The notes under the pieces were generated by a model that was not told the DNA's origin, ran no database searches, and saw only the letters and a list, made by a program, of their open reading frames with translations. A stretch of 64,000 bases of DNA from NCBI RefSeq assembly GCF_000746525.1, contig NZ_CP009048.1, positions 5,097,501 to 5,161,500 on the forward strand. Direction: 5' to 3'. Shown here piece by piece: positions 9,526-18,693 of this stretch. Within the stretch, counting starts at the first letter, position 1; each line of letters begins with the position of its first letter. Source of the stretch: Pseudomonas alkylphenolica (GTDB taxonomy: Bacteria > Pseudomonadota > Gammaproteobacteria > Pseudomonadales > Pseudomonadaceae). The position numbers and the translations under genes were made by a program.

Positions 9526-10443
9526 CTAAAGGCTCACATGCTGCCGTTGTTCGAGCAGAGCCTGGCAGCGCTCCCTGAGCAGATTGCGCAGCAACTGCAC
9601 CGGCTTACCCAATTGCGCCCGATGCGTGCACATCAGGTTCAGCGGTGCGGCTTCGCCTTCCAGGTGCCCCAACAGTACCTTCAAGCGTCCTGCCTGCACG
9701 TCGAACGCCACATCCAGCCAGGATTTGTAGGCGATTCCCAAGCCGGCCAGCGCCCAGCGGCGGACCACATCGGCATCGTCACAGAAGCGGTCGCCGCTGA
9801 CGGTTATCCCGGCTTCAGTTGCTCCCCGGCCAAATCGCCAATGATCGTGAACGCGGCTGCCCAGCTGGTAGAGCAGGCAATTGTGCTGAGCCAGGTGGGC
9901 GACGTCCTTCGGCTCGCCATGCCGGGCCAGGTACGCAGGCGAGGCGCACAACACACGGCGGTTATCAGCGCACAGCGGCAGTGCCACCAGGCTTGAATCT
10001 TCCGGTGTGCCGTAGCGCAGGGCAATGTCCGCCGCCTGGCGAAACAGGTCGGCATTGCGGTCGCCCAGCAACAGGCGCACCGACAGCTTCGGATGCTCGC
10101 GCTGCAGTTCATCCAGCCAGGGCAGTAAGACATTGCGCCCGAAGTCCGACGGCGCAGACAGCTGCAACACGCCACTGACGTCATCCTGCCCCCGTGCCAA
10201 CTGACGCCGCCCTTCATCCAGGCTGGCCAGGGCATTGCGCGCATGTAACAGAAATCCCTCGCCTTCGGCGGTCAGGCGCAGGTTGCGGGTAGAGCGGGCC
10301 AGCAAGCGCGTACCCAATTGCTGCTCCAGGCGTTTGAGTGCGGCACTGGCCACCGCCGGGGAAAGATCGAGCAGGCGTGCCGCCGCCGACAGGCTGCCCA
10401 GTTCGGCGGTGCGAACGAACAGCTGCAGGTCATCGATTCGCAC
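9526..10443 (-). CDS. LysR-family transcriptional regulator
   Basis: 305 residues in the CrgA-like branch of LysR. The helix-turn-helix is near the N-terminus (GSLSAAARLLDLSPAVASAA), and the effector domain starts at about residue 90 (LQLSAPSDFGRN). It is divergent from the zinc-type alcohol dehydrogenase gene across a 118-bp spacer, so it probably regulates that gene and itself. The inducer is unknown; related regulators often answer to electrophiles or quinones. Confidence 0.88.
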   Translation of the reverse strand: MRIDDLQLFVRTAELGSLSAAARLLDLSPAVASAALKRLEQQLGTRLLARSTRNLRLTAEGEGFLLHARNALASLDEGRRQLARGQDDVSGVLQLSAPSDFGRNVLLPWLDELQREHPKLSVRLLLGDRNADLFRQAADIALRYGTPEDSSLVALPLCADNRRVLCASPAYLARHGEPKDVAHLAQHNCLLYQLGSRVHDHWRFGRGATEAGITVSGDRFCDDADVVRRWALAGLGIAYKSWLDVAFDVQAGRLKVLLGHLEGEAAPLNLMCTHRAQLGKPVQLLRNLLRERCQALLEQRQHVSL

Positions 10444-10561
10444 GGAAAGGCCTCGGTATTATCAAAAAAACATTGAAAGTATCTGTCGTTCTAGCGGCTT
10501 TTAACAGGAAGTGAAAGCGCCAATGATGGCGTCCAACGATTTACCCTTGAGGACCTCACAC

Positions 10562-11575
10562 ATGAAAGCCATCGCCTACTACCATTCCCTGGCCATTACC
10601 GACCCGGCCTCCCTGCAGGACATTGAACTGCCAGTCCCTGAGCCAGGGCCACGGGACCTGCTGGTAGAAGTGCGGGCCATCTCCGTCAACCCGGTGGATA
10701 CCAAAGTCCGCCAGAACGTGCAGCCTGAAGCTGGCGTCGCCAAGGTGCTGGGTTGGGATGTGGCCGGTGTGGTCAAGGCGGTGGGCAGCGAGGTCAGCCT
10801 GTTTCAGCCAGGCGACAAGGTTTATTACGCAGGCTCCATCGCCCGGTCCGGAGCCAACAGTGAGCTGCATGTGGTCGACGAACGCATCGTTGGCCATATG
10901 CCCAGGACCCTGAGCTTCGCTGAGGCCGCCGCCCTGCCGCTGACGGCGATCACCGCCTGGGAACTGCTGTTCGAGCGCCTGCAGATTGCTGAAGGGCAAG
11001 AGGATTCGGGCCAGCGTCTGTTGATCGTCGGCGCTGCCGGTGGCGTCGGCTCGATTCTGACCCAATTGGCCAGCCAGTTGACCGGGCTCACCGTGATCGG
11101 TACCGCCTCGCGTCCACAGACCCAGGAATGGGTCCGTCAACTGGGCGCCGACCAGGTGGTCGATCATAGCCAGCCACTCGCCGAAGCACTCAAGGCGCAG
11201 GGTATCGATTACGTCACCCATGTCGCCAGCCTGACCCAGACCGACCAGCACCTGGCACAACTGGTCGAGGCCTTGGCCCCGCAAGGCAAGCTGGCGCTGA
11301 TTGATGACCCCAAACAACTGGACGTCGGCCTGCTCAAACGCAAGAGCCTGTCGCTGCACTGGGAGTTCATGTACACCCGTTCGCTGTTCGAAACCGCCGA
11401 CATGATCGAGCAGCACAAGCTGCTCAACCGGGTTGCCGAACTGATCGATGCCGGTACCCTCAAGACCACCCTGGGCGAGCATTACGGCACCATCAACGCC
11501 GCCAATCTGCGGCGTGCCCACGCCCTGCTGGAAAGCGGTGCGGCCAAGGGCAAGATCGTTCTCGAAGGTTTCTGA
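10562..11575 (+). CDS. zinc-type alcohol dehydrogenase-like protein / NADPH:quinone reductase family
   Basis: 337 residues of the medium-chain dehydrogenase superfamily. The GroES-like domain is N-terminal (VRAISVNPVDTKVR, WDVAGVV). The Rossmann domain follows, with the nucleotide motif IVGAAGGVGSI. Zinc ligands of true alcohol dehydrogenases are absent, so it is a quinone- or enone-reductase type enzyme using NAD(P)H. The ATG at 10562 follows GAGG; an in-frame GTG at 10511 would add 17 atypical residues. It is divergent from a LysR gene, its likely regulator, and a strong hairpin follows the stop. Confidence 0.87.
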   Translation: MKAIAYYHSLAITDPASLQDIELPVPEPGPRDLLVEVRAISVNPVDTKVRQNVQPEAGVAKVLGWDVAGVVKAVGSEVSLFQPGDKVYYAGSIARSGANSELHVVDERIVGHMPRTLSFAEAAALPLTAITAWELLFERLQIAEGQEDSGQRLLIVGAAGGVGSILTQLASQLTGLTVIGTASRPQTQEWVRQLGADQVVDHSQPLAEALKAQGIDYVTHVASLTQTDQHLAQLVEALAPQGKLALIDDPKQLDVGLLKRKSLSLHWEFMYTRSLFETADMIEQHKLLNRVAELIDAGTLKTTLGEHYGTINAANLRRAHALLESGAAKGKIVLEGF

Positions 11576-11583
11576 GGCATGGT

Positions 11584-11607
11584 GCCCGCTCCGATTTCGG
11601 AGTGGGC
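11584..11607 (+). terminator. terminator-like hairpin
   Basis: Eleven-base stem GCCCGCTCCGA / TCGGAGTGGGC with one G-T wobble and a two-base gap, nine bases past the dehydrogenase stop. No T-tract follows, so efficiency is uncertain. Confidence 0.5.
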
Positions 11608-11701
11608 ATGACCGTCAGTCCGACAACTGACTCAGGTCATATCCCTGCAGTACGGCAGCGCTACAATTCTTCAGCCAACGCTAAACCGCAGGTATGCCAC
11701 G

Positions 11702-11866
11702 ATGATTATTCAAGTCAGTGCATCAGCCCAGAAGCCCGGCTGCCCATGGCAGGTTCGGCTGGACCAGCAGGTCGTGAACTTTCGCAGCGAGGCCGAGGCC
11801 CGCGCCTTCGTCAACACCTTGCAGGCCCGCTTGCAGGCGCCGCACCCGCTCAAACGGGTCGGCTGA
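11702..11866 (+). CDS. 54-residue conserved-looking small protein
   Basis: The ATG at 11702 opens a 54-codon frame ending TGA at 11864-11866. The product begins MIIQVSASAQKPGCPWQVRL and ends APHPLKRVG. It has a balanced composition with typical Pseudomonas codon choice and an amphipathic segment (SEAEARAFVNTLQARLQ). I recall similarly sized unnamed Pseudomonas proteins with a PGCPWQVR-like motif, but cannot name a family. Its last 17 bases overlap the 3-prime end of the efflux gene on the other strand. No membrane segment or signal peptide. The function is unknown; translation is not proven. Confidence 0.6.
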   Translation: MIIQVSASAQKPGCPWQVRLDQQVVNFRSEAEARAFVNTLQARLQAPHPLKRVG

Positions 11867-13031
11867 GCTGTACCCGACGGGTGGCCATCGACATCGCAAC
11901 TGCCCCCAGCCCACACAGGCTGATGACCAGCGCCATGGGCATTGCGCTGCCATCGTGCAACACGCCGACCAATGCCGCTGCGCCCGCCGCGACACTGAAC
12001 TGAATACAGCCTAGTAGCGCCGAAGCGCTCCCGGCCCGTGCGCCTTGTCCGTTCATGGCGCACGCCGAGGCATTGGGGATGATGCAACCGAGGCTGGCAA
12101 TGCAGATGAACAGCGGAATCAACAACGGCCAGAGCTGGGCCGGTTGCAAGCCGCTGATCGCCAGCAAGGTCAAGCCCGACGCCAGGTACACCCAGACTGC
12201 CCGCCTCAGCAAAAAGGCCGGCCCGCGCTTGGCCAGCAGCCGCGCATTGATCTGCGCCACCAGAATGAACCCTGCCGCGTTGCTGCCGAACAGCCAGCCA
12301 TAGTGCTCGGCGGGCACTCCGTAAAGCTTGATGAAGACGAACGGTGAACCGGCGATATAGGAAAACATCCCGGCAATGGCGATACCACCGGTCAAGGCAT
12401 GGCCGATGAAGACCCGATCCTTGAGCAGGCGCCCATACTGGCGCAAGGCACCGGAAAGCGGCTGGCGTGGCTGGCTGGCCGGCAGGCTTTCCGGCAAGCC
12501 CAAAGCGACGGCCAGGGTGCACAGGGCACTGAACAGGGTCAGGGCGACAAAGATCGATTGCCAGCCATACACATTGACCAGCACACCCCCGAGCATCGGT
12601 GCCAGGATCGGCGCCAGGCCCATCACCAGAACCAACTGGGAAAACACCTTGGCCGAGGCTATCGCATCGCATTTGTCACTGACGATCGCCCGTGACAGCA
12701 CCATACCGGCGCATCCGCCCAGCGCCTGGACGAAGCGCGCCGCGATCAACGCATCGAGGTTGGGTGCAAAGGCGCAAGCGAGTGACGCCAGGGTAAACAG
12801 GCAGACGCCAACCAGCAGGGGAACCCTGCGACCGAAACGATCGGCCACCGGCCCATAGGCCAGCTGACCAATGGACAAGCCCAGGAAGTAGGCGGCCAGA
12901 GTGGTCTGGATATGTTTTTCGTCAGTACCGAAGGCCAGCGCCATCGCTGGAAAGCCTGGCAGGTAAAAATCAATCGCCAGGGGCCCGAACGCACTCAGGG
13001 CGCCCAGAATCAGGATGGTTCGCAGGTTCAT
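11850..13031 (-). CDS. Bcr/CflA-type MFS multidrug efflux transporter
   Basis: 393-residue, 12-helix major facilitator. DFYLPGFPAM in the first helix and the loop motif GPVADRFGRR between helices 2 and 3 are typical of drug:H+ antiporter family 1, and QALGGCAGMVLSRAIV matches the Bcr/CflA signature of helix 4-5. It should export drugs or metabolites (bicyclomycin, chloramphenicol or sulfonamide type) across the inner membrane using the proton gradient; the substrate is not predictable. The ATG at 13031 is followed at once by a hydrophobic helix. It overlaps the 54-codon mini-gene tail to tail. Confidence 0.9.
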   Translation of the reverse strand: MNLRTILILGALSAFGPLAIDFYLPGFPAMALAFGTDEKHIQTTLAAYFLGLSIGQLAYGPVADRFGRRVPLLVGVCLFTLASLACAFAPNLDALIAARFVQALGGCAGMVLSRAIVSDKCDAIASAKVFSQLVLVMGLAPILAPMLGGVLVNVYGWQSIFVALTLFSALCTLAVALGLPESLPASQPRQPLSGALRQYGRLLKDRVFIGHALTGGIAIAGMFSYIAGSPFVFIKLYGVPAEHYGWLFGSNAAGFILVAQINARLLAKRGPAFLLRRAVWVYLASGLTLLAISGLQPAQLWPLLIPLFICIASLGCIIPNASACAMNGQGARAGSASALLGCIQFSVAAGAAALVGVLHDGSAMPMALVISLCGLGAVAMSMATRRVQLSRPV

Positions 13032-13101
13032 CGGGAATCCATAGCAGGCTAAGCAAGTCTGCTAGTTTAACCGTCCTGCCGGGGTTTCGCTGCGAAGAGT
13101 T

Positions 13102-13140
13102 GGGCCCGCGCAGTGAATCTTTTATCCACCGCGCGGGCCC
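13102..13140 (-). terminator. hairpin between copZ and the efflux gene
   Basis: Perfect ten-base inverted repeat GGGCCCGCGC / GCGCGGGCCC with a 19-base loop, starting seven bases past the copZ stop on the minus strand. Probable copZ terminator, though a T-tract is not obvious. Confidence 0.5.
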
Positions 13141-13147
13141 GCAGGGG

Positions 13148-13345
13148 TCAGAGCGCTTCGGCCTGATAGCCTTCTTCGCGGATCAGTTGAAGAATCTGTG
13201 GAGCCTGCAACGAACTTTGCACCTTCACTTGTTTCTGCGCGAGGTCGACTTCAACCACGGCTTCTTCATCCTGAGCCTGCACTGCACGGGTCACGGCCTT
13301 GACGCAATGGCCGCAAGTCATTCCTTGAACGTTGAACACTTGCAT
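13148..13345 (-). CDS. copZ: copper chaperone CopZ (heavy-metal-associated domain)
   Basis: 65-residue single HMA domain. The metal motif is GMTCGHC with C11 and C14. This fold carries Cu(I) to the ATPase CopA in the cytosol. The start at 13345 follows AGGAGG by eight bases; an upstream in-frame start would have added 15 residues. Its promoter contains a CueR operator (13381-13401), so it should be induced by copper together with copA. Length and motif are complete. Confidence 0.93.
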   Translation of the reverse strand: MQVFNVQGMTCGHCVKAVTRAVQAQDEEAVVEVDLAQKQVKVQSSLQAPQILQLIREEGYQAEAL

Positions 13346-13373
13346 GGGGACTGCCTCCTGTGGGTTTTGACTC

Positions 13374-13404
13374 AGTTTCAAGCTTGCCACCGGGGCAAGG
13401 TCAA
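13374..13404 (-). promoter_or_regulatory. CueR-controlled copZ promoter
   Basis: On the minus strand TTGACC (13404-13399) and GAAACT (13379-13374) are separated by 19 bp. That long spacing is typical of MerR-family promoters. The spacer holds a dyad, ACCTTGCC CCGGT GGCAAGCT (13401-13381), matching the known CueR operator pattern ACCTT-CC...GG-AAGGT with one end mismatch. Confidence 0.8.
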
Positions 13405-13492
13405 GATCCGCTTCACGCTGCCGGGCTGGAAATCATCGTCCGGGTCGGCCAAGCTGCGAGCCTGACGATTGACGATGCAGGAGTTTGATTTC

Positions 13493-13879
13493 ATGCGCAG
13501 GGCAGCTTTCGGCCTTTTCGGCCTGCTGGGTATTTTCGCTGGGCTTCCCCAGGCCAGCGCCGCGGGGCCAAGTGACTACAGCATTCTGATCATCTCCCGC
13601 GAACGCCTGGAAGTGGCGACCTCGTGCGAGATCGGTGTGTACATCAACGATCAACTGGCCGGGCGCGTGTTCCAGGAGCAGTCGACCTCATTCAACTTGC
13701 CGCCGGGCGACCTCGATGTGCGCCTGCGCTACCTGCCTGGCCAGGCGCCAGGGTGCCAGCCAGGGATCGAGAACCAGCGCAGCAACCACTTGAAGCTGTT
13801 GCCCGGGCAGATCAATAAATACCGGATTGCAGCCGATCAGAATGGCCTCAAATTGATCAGATCCGGCCTGGGCTATTGA
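13493..13879 (+). CDS. small exported protein of unknown function in the copper cluster
   Basis: 128 residues. The first 24 form a Sec-type signal peptide (MRRAAFGLFGLLGIF, then AGLPQASA). The mature part is about 104 residues with two cysteines (SCEIGVYI and APGCQPG), and GVYINDQLAGRV plus FNLPPGDLDVRLRY resemble the beta-sandwich repeats of PEGA-type domains. I do not recognise a named family. The ATG at 13493 has AGGAG nine bases upstream; earlier in-frame starts (13469, 13475) would spoil the signal peptide. It lies between the copZ and copA promoters, and the CueR operator of copA overlaps its stop codon. A periplasmic role in copper handling is possible but unproven; it has no histidine- or methionine-rich copper motif. 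Confidence 0.72.
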   Translation: MRRAAFGLFGLLGIFAGLPQASAAGPSDYSILIISRERLEVATSCEIGVYINDQLAGRVFQEQSTSFNLPPGDLDVRLRYLPGQAPGCQPGIENQRSNHLKLLPGQINKYRIAADQNGLKLIRSGLGY

Positions 13880-13906
13880 CCTTACCCGCATGGCAAGGTT
13901 GATGCT
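13876..13906 (+). promoter_or_regulatory. CueR-controlled copA promoter
   Basis: TTGACC (13876-13881) and GATGCT (13901-13906) are spaced by 19 bp. The dyad ACCTTACC CGCAT GGCAAGGT spans 13879-13899. Both features match the MerR/CueR activation mechanism. The operator begins within the stop codon of the upstream gene, and the copA ATG is 27 bp past the -10. Confidence 0.82.
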
Positions 13907-13932
13907 GGTGGCCTGTCCAAGGAGGAGTGCCC

Positions 13933-16335
13933 ATGTCTGCATCTACCACTTTCGATCTGCCGATTGTCGGCATGACCTGCGCCAGCTGTGCTGGCCGGGT
14001 CGAGCGCGCCCTGCGTAAAGTCAGCGGCGCCGAACAGGTCAGCGTCAACCTCGCCACCGAACAGGCGCGCATTCAAGCGCCGGCCGATAGCCTGCCGGCC
14101 CTGGTCGAGGCGGTCGAACAAGCCGGCTACCATGTGCCCAACCAGACCCTGGAGCTGCAAATCGGCGGCATGACCTGCGCCTCCTGCGCGGGCAGGGTCG
14201 AACGGGCGCTGGCCAAAGTGCCCGGCGTACAACAGGTCAGTGTCAACCTGGCCAACGAACGTGCGCACATCCAGATGCTCGGCCAGCTCGACAGCAGCCG
14301 CTTGATCGATGCCGTCATCCACGCTGGCTACTCGGCCAGCCTGCCGCAAAGCACCCAGGTCAATCAGGCCGATGCCGAACGCCGCCTGCGCAAGGAGCGT
14401 TGGTCGGTGGCCCTGGCGGTATTGCTGGCGCTGCCCCTGGTACTGCCGATGGTGTTGCAGCCTTTCGGTGTGCACTGGATGTTGCCGGCCTGGGTGCAGT
14501 TCGTCCTCGCCACCCCGGTGCAGTTCATTCTCGGCGCACGTTTCTATGTCGCCGCCTGGAAAGCCGTGCGCGCTGGCGCCGGCAACATGGACCTGCTGGT
14601 CGCCATCGGTACCAGCGCCGGTTACGGCCTGAGTATCTATGAATGGGCCCAGGCCAGCCCCGGGGTGATGCCGCACCTGTACTTCGAAGCCTCTGCCGTG
14701 GTGATTGCCCTGGTGCTGCTCGGCAAGTACCTGGAAAGCCGCGCCAAACGCCAGACCGCCAGCGCTATCCGCGCCCTCGAAGCCCTGCGTCCGGAGCGTG
14801 CCTTGCTGCTGGTCGATGGCCAGGAACGTGATGTGGCGATCAGCGAACTGCGTCTGCACGACCTGGTCGTGGTCAAACCCGGCGAACGCTTTCCGGTGGA
14901 TGGAGAAGTCATCGAAGGACAAAGCCACGCTGACGAGGCACTGATCAGCGGCGAAAGTCTGCCGGTACCGAAACAGTCGGGGGACAAAGTCACCGGTGGT
15001 GCGATCAATGGCGAAGGCCGCTTGATCGTGCGTACCCTGGCCCTGGGTACCGAAACGGTCCTGGCGCGCATCATCCGCCTGGTCGAAGACGCACAAGCGG
15101 CCAAGGCACCGATCCAGAAACTGGTGGACCGCGTCAGCCAGGTGTTCGTCCCGGCGGTCTTGGTGCTGGCGCTGATTACCCTGGTCGGCTGGTGGCTGGC
15201 CGGCGCACCGATTGAAACCGCCTTGATCAACGCCGTCGCCGTGCTGGTCATCGCCTGTCCCTGCGCACTTGGTCTGGCCACGCCGACGGCGATCATGGCC
15301 GGTACCGGGGTCGCCGCTCGCCACGGTATTCTGATCAAGGACGCCGAGGCCCTGGAGCGTGCCCATGCGGTCAACCGGGTAGTATTCGACAAGACCGGCA
15401 CCCTGACTTCCGGCAGCCCGCGCATCGTCCACAGCAAGGCGGCGGTCGGTGAACCGGCTCAACTCCTGCAACTGGCCGGCGCCCTGCAGCGCGGCAGCGA
15501 GCATCCACTGGCCAAGGCCGTACTCGATGCCTGTGCAGAACAAGGGCTGGTCGTCGCCGACATCAGCAACAGCCAGTCACTGACCGGACGCGGGATCGCC
15601 GGCAGCCTGGACGGTCGCGAACTGGCCTTGGGCAACCGTCGTATGCTCGACGAGAGCGGCCTGCAAGCGGGCGACCTGCAAGTCAGTGCCAAAGACTGGG
15701 AAGCCGAAGGCCGGACCCTGTCGTGGCTGATCGAACGCAGCCCGCAGCCGCGTGTGCTGGGCCTTTTCGCTTTTGGCGACAGTCTCAAGCCCGGTGCCGG
15801 ACAGGCCGTGCAGCAACTGGCCGGGCAAGGCATCAGCAGCCATCTGCTGACCGGTGACAACCGTGGCAGCGCCATGGTCGTCGCCCAAGCCCTGGGCATC
15901 AATGACGTGCACGCCGAAGTGCTGCCAGGCGACAAGGCCGCCCACGTCGCGCAGCTCAAGCAGTCGGGTGTGGTGGCGATGGTCGGTGACGGCATCAACG
16001 ACGCTCCGGCCCTGGCCGCAGCCGATATCGGTATCGCCATGGGTGGTGGCACTGACGTGGCCATGCAGGCCGCCGGTATCACCCTGATGCGCGGTGATCC
16101 GCGCCTGGTGCCGGCCGCTCTGGAGATCAGCCGCAAGACCTATGCGAAGATTCGCCAGAACCTGTTCTGGGCCTTCATCTACAACCTGATCGGGATTCCG
16201 CTGGCCGCTTTCGGCATGCTTAACCCGGTACTGGCGGGTGCGGCGATGGCGCTGTCGAGTGTCAGTGTGGTCAGCAACGCGCTCTGGCTGAAAACCTGGA
16301 AGCCTGAAACCCCACCACAGGACAACGCCCAATGA
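13933..16335 (+). CDS. copA: Cu(I)-exporting P1B-type ATPase
   Basis: 800 residues. Two N-terminal heavy-metal domains carry GMTCASC at C16/C19 and C82/C85. Eight membrane helices follow with the CPC metal motif at 442-444. The phosphorylation site is DKTGT (D486), the HP motif is at 524-525, and the hinge GDGIND is at 685-690. These define a P1B-1 pump that ejects Cu(I) or Ag(I) from cytosol to periplasm. The ATG at 13933 follows AAGGAGGA. CueR is encoded immediately downstream with a four-base ATGA overlap, and CopZ nearby would deliver copper. All motifs are intact. Confidence 0.95.
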   Translation: MSASTTFDLPIVGMTCASCAGRVERALRKVSGAEQVSVNLATEQARIQAPADSLPALVEAVEQAGYHVPNQTLELQIGGMTCASCAGRVERALAKVPGVQQVSVNLANERAHIQMLGQLDSSRLIDAVIHAGYSASLPQSTQVNQADAERRLRKERWSVALAVLLALPLVLPMVLQPFGVHWMLPAWVQFVLATPVQFILGARFYVAAWKAVRAGAGNMDLLVAIGTSAGYGLSIYEWAQASPGVMPHLYFEASAVVIALVLLGKYLESRAKRQTASAIRALEALRPERALLLVDGQERDVAISELRLHDLVVVKPGERFPVDGEVIEGQSHADEALISGESLPVPKQSGDKVTGGAINGEGRLIVRTLALGTETVLARIIRLVEDAQAAKAPIQKLVDRVSQVFVPAVLVLALITLVGWWLAGAPIETALINAVAVLVIACPCALGLATPTAIMAGTGVAARHGILIKDAEALERAHAVNRVVFDKTGTLTSGSPRIVHSKAAVGEPAQLLQLAGALQRGSEHPLAKAVLDACAEQGLVVADISNSQSLTGRGIAGSLDGRELALGNRRMLDESGLQAGDLQVSAKDWEAEGRTLSWLIERSPQPRVLGLFAFGDSLKPGAGQAVQQLAGQGISSHLLTGDNRGSAMVVAQALGINDVHAEVLPGDKAAHVAQLKQSGVVAMVGDGINDAPALAAADIGIAMGGGTDVAMQAAGITLMRGDPRLVPAALEISRKTYAKIRQNLFWAFIYNLIGIPLAAFGMLNPVLAGAAMALSSVSVVSNALWLKTWKPETPPQDNAQ

Positions 16336-16736
16336 ACATCGGCCAAGCCGCTCGCCGCTCCGGGTTGAGCGCCAAGATGATTCGCTACTACGAGTCGATT
16401 GGTCTGCTCAAGCCGGCCCTGCGCAGCGACAGCGGTTACCGCTTGTACCAACAGGAAGACTTGCATCGCCTGGCCTTCATCAAGCGCTCGCGCGACCTGG
16501 GCTTCTCACTGGAAGAGGTCGCCCGTCTGCTGACCCTGTGGCAGGACCGCCAGCGCGCCAGCGCCGACGTCAAGGCCCTGGCCAGCCAGCATATCGATGA
16601 CCTCAACCGGCGCATCGAAGAGCTGGTGAGCCTGCGCGATACCCTGAGCGAACTGGTTGCCCACTGCCAGGGCGACGATCGTCCCGACTGCCCGATCCTC
16701 AAGGACCTGGCAGCCGGGGGCAGTTGCTGTCACTGA
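16332..16736 (+). CDS. cueR: MerR-family copper-responsive activator CueR
   Basis: 134 residues. The MerR winged helix is N-terminal ([20 protein letters not shown]). The long dimerisation helix and the metal loop [13 protein letters not shown] follow, with C112 and C120 at exactly the numbers of E. coli CueR and S77 as in Cu(I)/Ag(I) sensors. It ends in CCH, a feature seen in several CueR proteins. The start codon overlaps the copA stop (ATGA), so CueR is translated from the operon it activates. It probably binds the two operators at 13381-13401 and 13879-13899. Confidence 0.95.
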   Translation: MNIGQAARRSGLSAKMIRYYESIGLLKPALRSDSGYRLYQQEDLHRLAFIKRSRDLGFSLEEVARLLTLWQDRQRASADVKALASQHIDDLNRRIEELVSLRDTLSELVAHCQGDDRPDCPILKDLAAGGSCCH

Positions 16737-16740
16737 CGGC

Positions 16741-17634
16741 TTACTGCAACCAGGGTGGGGTAGGCTCTTCTTCCTTGCTCGAACCCCGTTCGGCGTCCTC
16801 TCTGATGGCACGCCGACGGGCTTCGTCAAAGCGCGCGGCATCGATTTCACGCATAACCCCGTCGATATCGGCGCTGTGCTCGTCCTGGGCGAACTGACCG
16901 GTAAGCTCGCTTTCCGGCAACAATTCGCCAGCCTGGTACAGGGCCCACATTTCCTGGGCGTAGCGGGTGTCCCTGAGCTCCGGAGCAAAACGCCCGAAAT
17001 AGGCCGCCATGTTGCCGACATCGCGCTCCAGCATGCTGAAGGCGTGGTTGTTGCCTGCCGCATCCACCGCCTGTGGCAAGTCGATGATCACCGGGCCATC
17101 GGGCCCGAGCAGCACGTTGAACTCCGACAGGTCACCATGCACAAGGCCGGTGCAGAGCATCAGCACAATCTGGCGGATCACGAACGCGTGGTACTCGCGG
17201 GCTTGCTCAGGCTCCAGGTACACATCGTTGAGTCGTGGGGCGGCATCGCCGTACTCGTCGGCCACCAGTTCCATCAGCAGCACGCCATCGAGAAAGTCGT
17301 AAGGCCGTGGCACACGCACGCCGGCATTGGCCAAGCGGAACAGGGCCGCCACTTCGGCATTCTGCCAGGCGTCCTCGGCCTCTTTGCGCCCGTACTTGGA
17401 ACCTTTGGCCATGGCCCGGGCCTGGCGGCTGTTGCGTACCTTGCGCCCTTCCTGGTATTCGGCGGCCTGGCGGAAGCTGCGTTTGTTGGCTTCCTTGTAG
17501 ACCTTGGCACAGCGCAATTCCTTTCCGCAGCGCACCACGTACACGGCGGCCTCCTTGCCACTCATCAACGGTCGCAGTACTTCGTCGACCAGTCCATCTT
17601 CAACCAGTGGTTCAATGCGTTTTGGAGTCTTCAT
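16741..17634 (-). CDS. RIO1-family serine protein kinase
   Basis: 297 residues with the RIO kinase core. The flexible nucleotide loop contains MSGKEAAVYVV, the ATP lysine is in CAKVYKE (K44), the catalytic loop is VHGDLSEFNVLL (D168, N173), and the metal-binding IDLPQ replaces DFG (D185). A charged tail follows. RIO kinases act in ribosome maturation in archaea and eukaryotes; the bacterial members are poorly understood. It converges with cueR, with four bases between stops. All catalytic residues are present, so activity is likely. Confidence 0.9.
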   Translation of the reverse strand: MKTPKRIEPLVEDGLVDEVLRPLMSGKEAAVYVVRCGKELRCAKVYKEANKRSFRQAAEYQEGRKVRNSRQARAMAKGSKYGRKEAEDAWQNAEVAALFRLANAGVRVPRPYDFLDGVLLMELVADEYGDAAPRLNDVYLEPEQAREYHAFVIRQIVLMLCTGLVHGDLSEFNVLLGPDGPVIIDLPQAVDAAGNNHAFSMLERDVGNMAAYFGRFAPELRDTRYAQEMWALYQAGELLPESELTGQFAQDEHSADIDGVMREIDAARFDEARRRAIREDAERGSSKEEEPTPPWLQ

Positions 17635-17817
17635 CGGCTTTTGTCGGGGGTCCTGTTCTGCCAGACACGGGATTTTTTGTAGGTCACCGGTGCTGCACCG
17701 GATTGTCGCTGTAGCAAGACCGCACTGCGTTGTAACGGCAATCGGTCAGACTTGCCATAGTTTTTGTAAATGTTGGTGCCCAATCGTTCACAAAAATCAC
17801 CAGATTTCTTTACCGCA

Positions 17818-18609
17818 CTACAGTCGCATGCCCCCTGGGGTGAAACCGAACAGGCTTTTGAACGCCGCTATATAAGCCGAGGTGGAGTCATAACCGCAGC
17901 CCAGCGCAGCTTCGGTGACGCTCTGCCCGGCCTCCAGCGTTGTCAGCGACGATAGCAGGCGCATGCGCTGGCGCCAGCCACGAAAGCTCAAGCCGGTTTC
18001 GCGCTGGAACAGGCGCATCAGGGTCTTTTCCGAGGTATTCAAGCGCTGCGCCCACTGCCCCAGGGTTTGTCCCTGGTCCGGGTGGGCGAGCAATTCGTTG
18101 CACAGTTCAAGCAAGCGTGGATGCTGCGGCAACGGCAAGGAAAAGCCCACCTCCGGCAAGGCCTGCAACTGGTCCAGCAACACCGCCACCAGCCGCGCCT
18201 CAGCGCTGTCGCCTTCGGTGTAGTCAACCGGCAGCAGACAGAACTGCTTGATCAGCTCGCGCGCCAGTGGCGTCACTTCCAGCACCCGGCACTGCCCCGG
18301 CGCCCAGCAAGCTTCCTCACGGCGCACATACAGGCTGCGCATCTCGGCCTGCATCGAGGTCACCACCTCATGTTCAACCCCAGGCGGAATCCAGACGCCC
18401 CACTGCGGCGGCGCGAAGTAGCTGCCCTCGGCGGTGTACACCCCCAGCACGCCACTGATCGCGTAGGAGAACTGCACCCAGTCATGCTGATGACGTGGTG
18501 TCCAGGAGCCGGCCCCGAGACTTTCCGCCCGCGCGTACAGCGCCCGCGGCAGGCGCTCGAGCACAGGAATCGGACGCGGTGAAGGTTGTTGTCCGTTTAT
18601 CGGCATCAC
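17818..18609 (-). CDS. AraC-family transcriptional regulator
   Basis: 263 residues. An N-terminal cupin-like sensing domain includes PRHQHDWVQFSYAISGVLGV and GVWIPPGVEHEV. The C-terminal pair of helix-turn-helices (about 165-263) includes LNTSEKTLMRLFQRETGLSF and ALGCGYDSTSAYIAAFKSLF. It is divergent from a bile-acid/Na+ symporter-family gene with 84 bp between starts, so it probably controls that transporter. The spacer between this gene and the RIO kinase (17635-17817) holds only a small CCGGTG-CTG-CACCGG hairpin at 17687-17701. Confidence 0.9.
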   Translation of the reverse strand: MMPINGQQPSPRPIPVLERLPRALYARAESLGAGSWTPRHQHDWVQFSYAISGVLGVYTAEGSYFAPPQWGVWIPPGVEHEVVTSMQAEMRSLYVRREEACWAPGQCRVLEVTPLARELIKQFCLLPVDYTEGDSAEARLVAVLLDQLQALPEVGFSLPLPQHPRLLELCNELLAHPDQGQTLGQWAQRLNTSEKTLMRLFQRETGLSFRGWRQRMRLLSSLTTLEAGQSVTEAALGCGYDSTSAYIAAFKSLFGFTPGGMRL

Positions 18610-18693
18610 TTGGCCTTATGTCGCAAGACGGCAATCATGCGCCGAGCGTAGCCTTTGCGCTCAATGATTACAAAATGATTCGAAGGCCCGCCG

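Noticed and set aside
13882..15543. 553-codon frame antisense to copA
   Set aside because: Rich in Gln/Asp/Arg without domains, typical of the mirror frame of a GC-rich gene; copA on the plus strand is complete.
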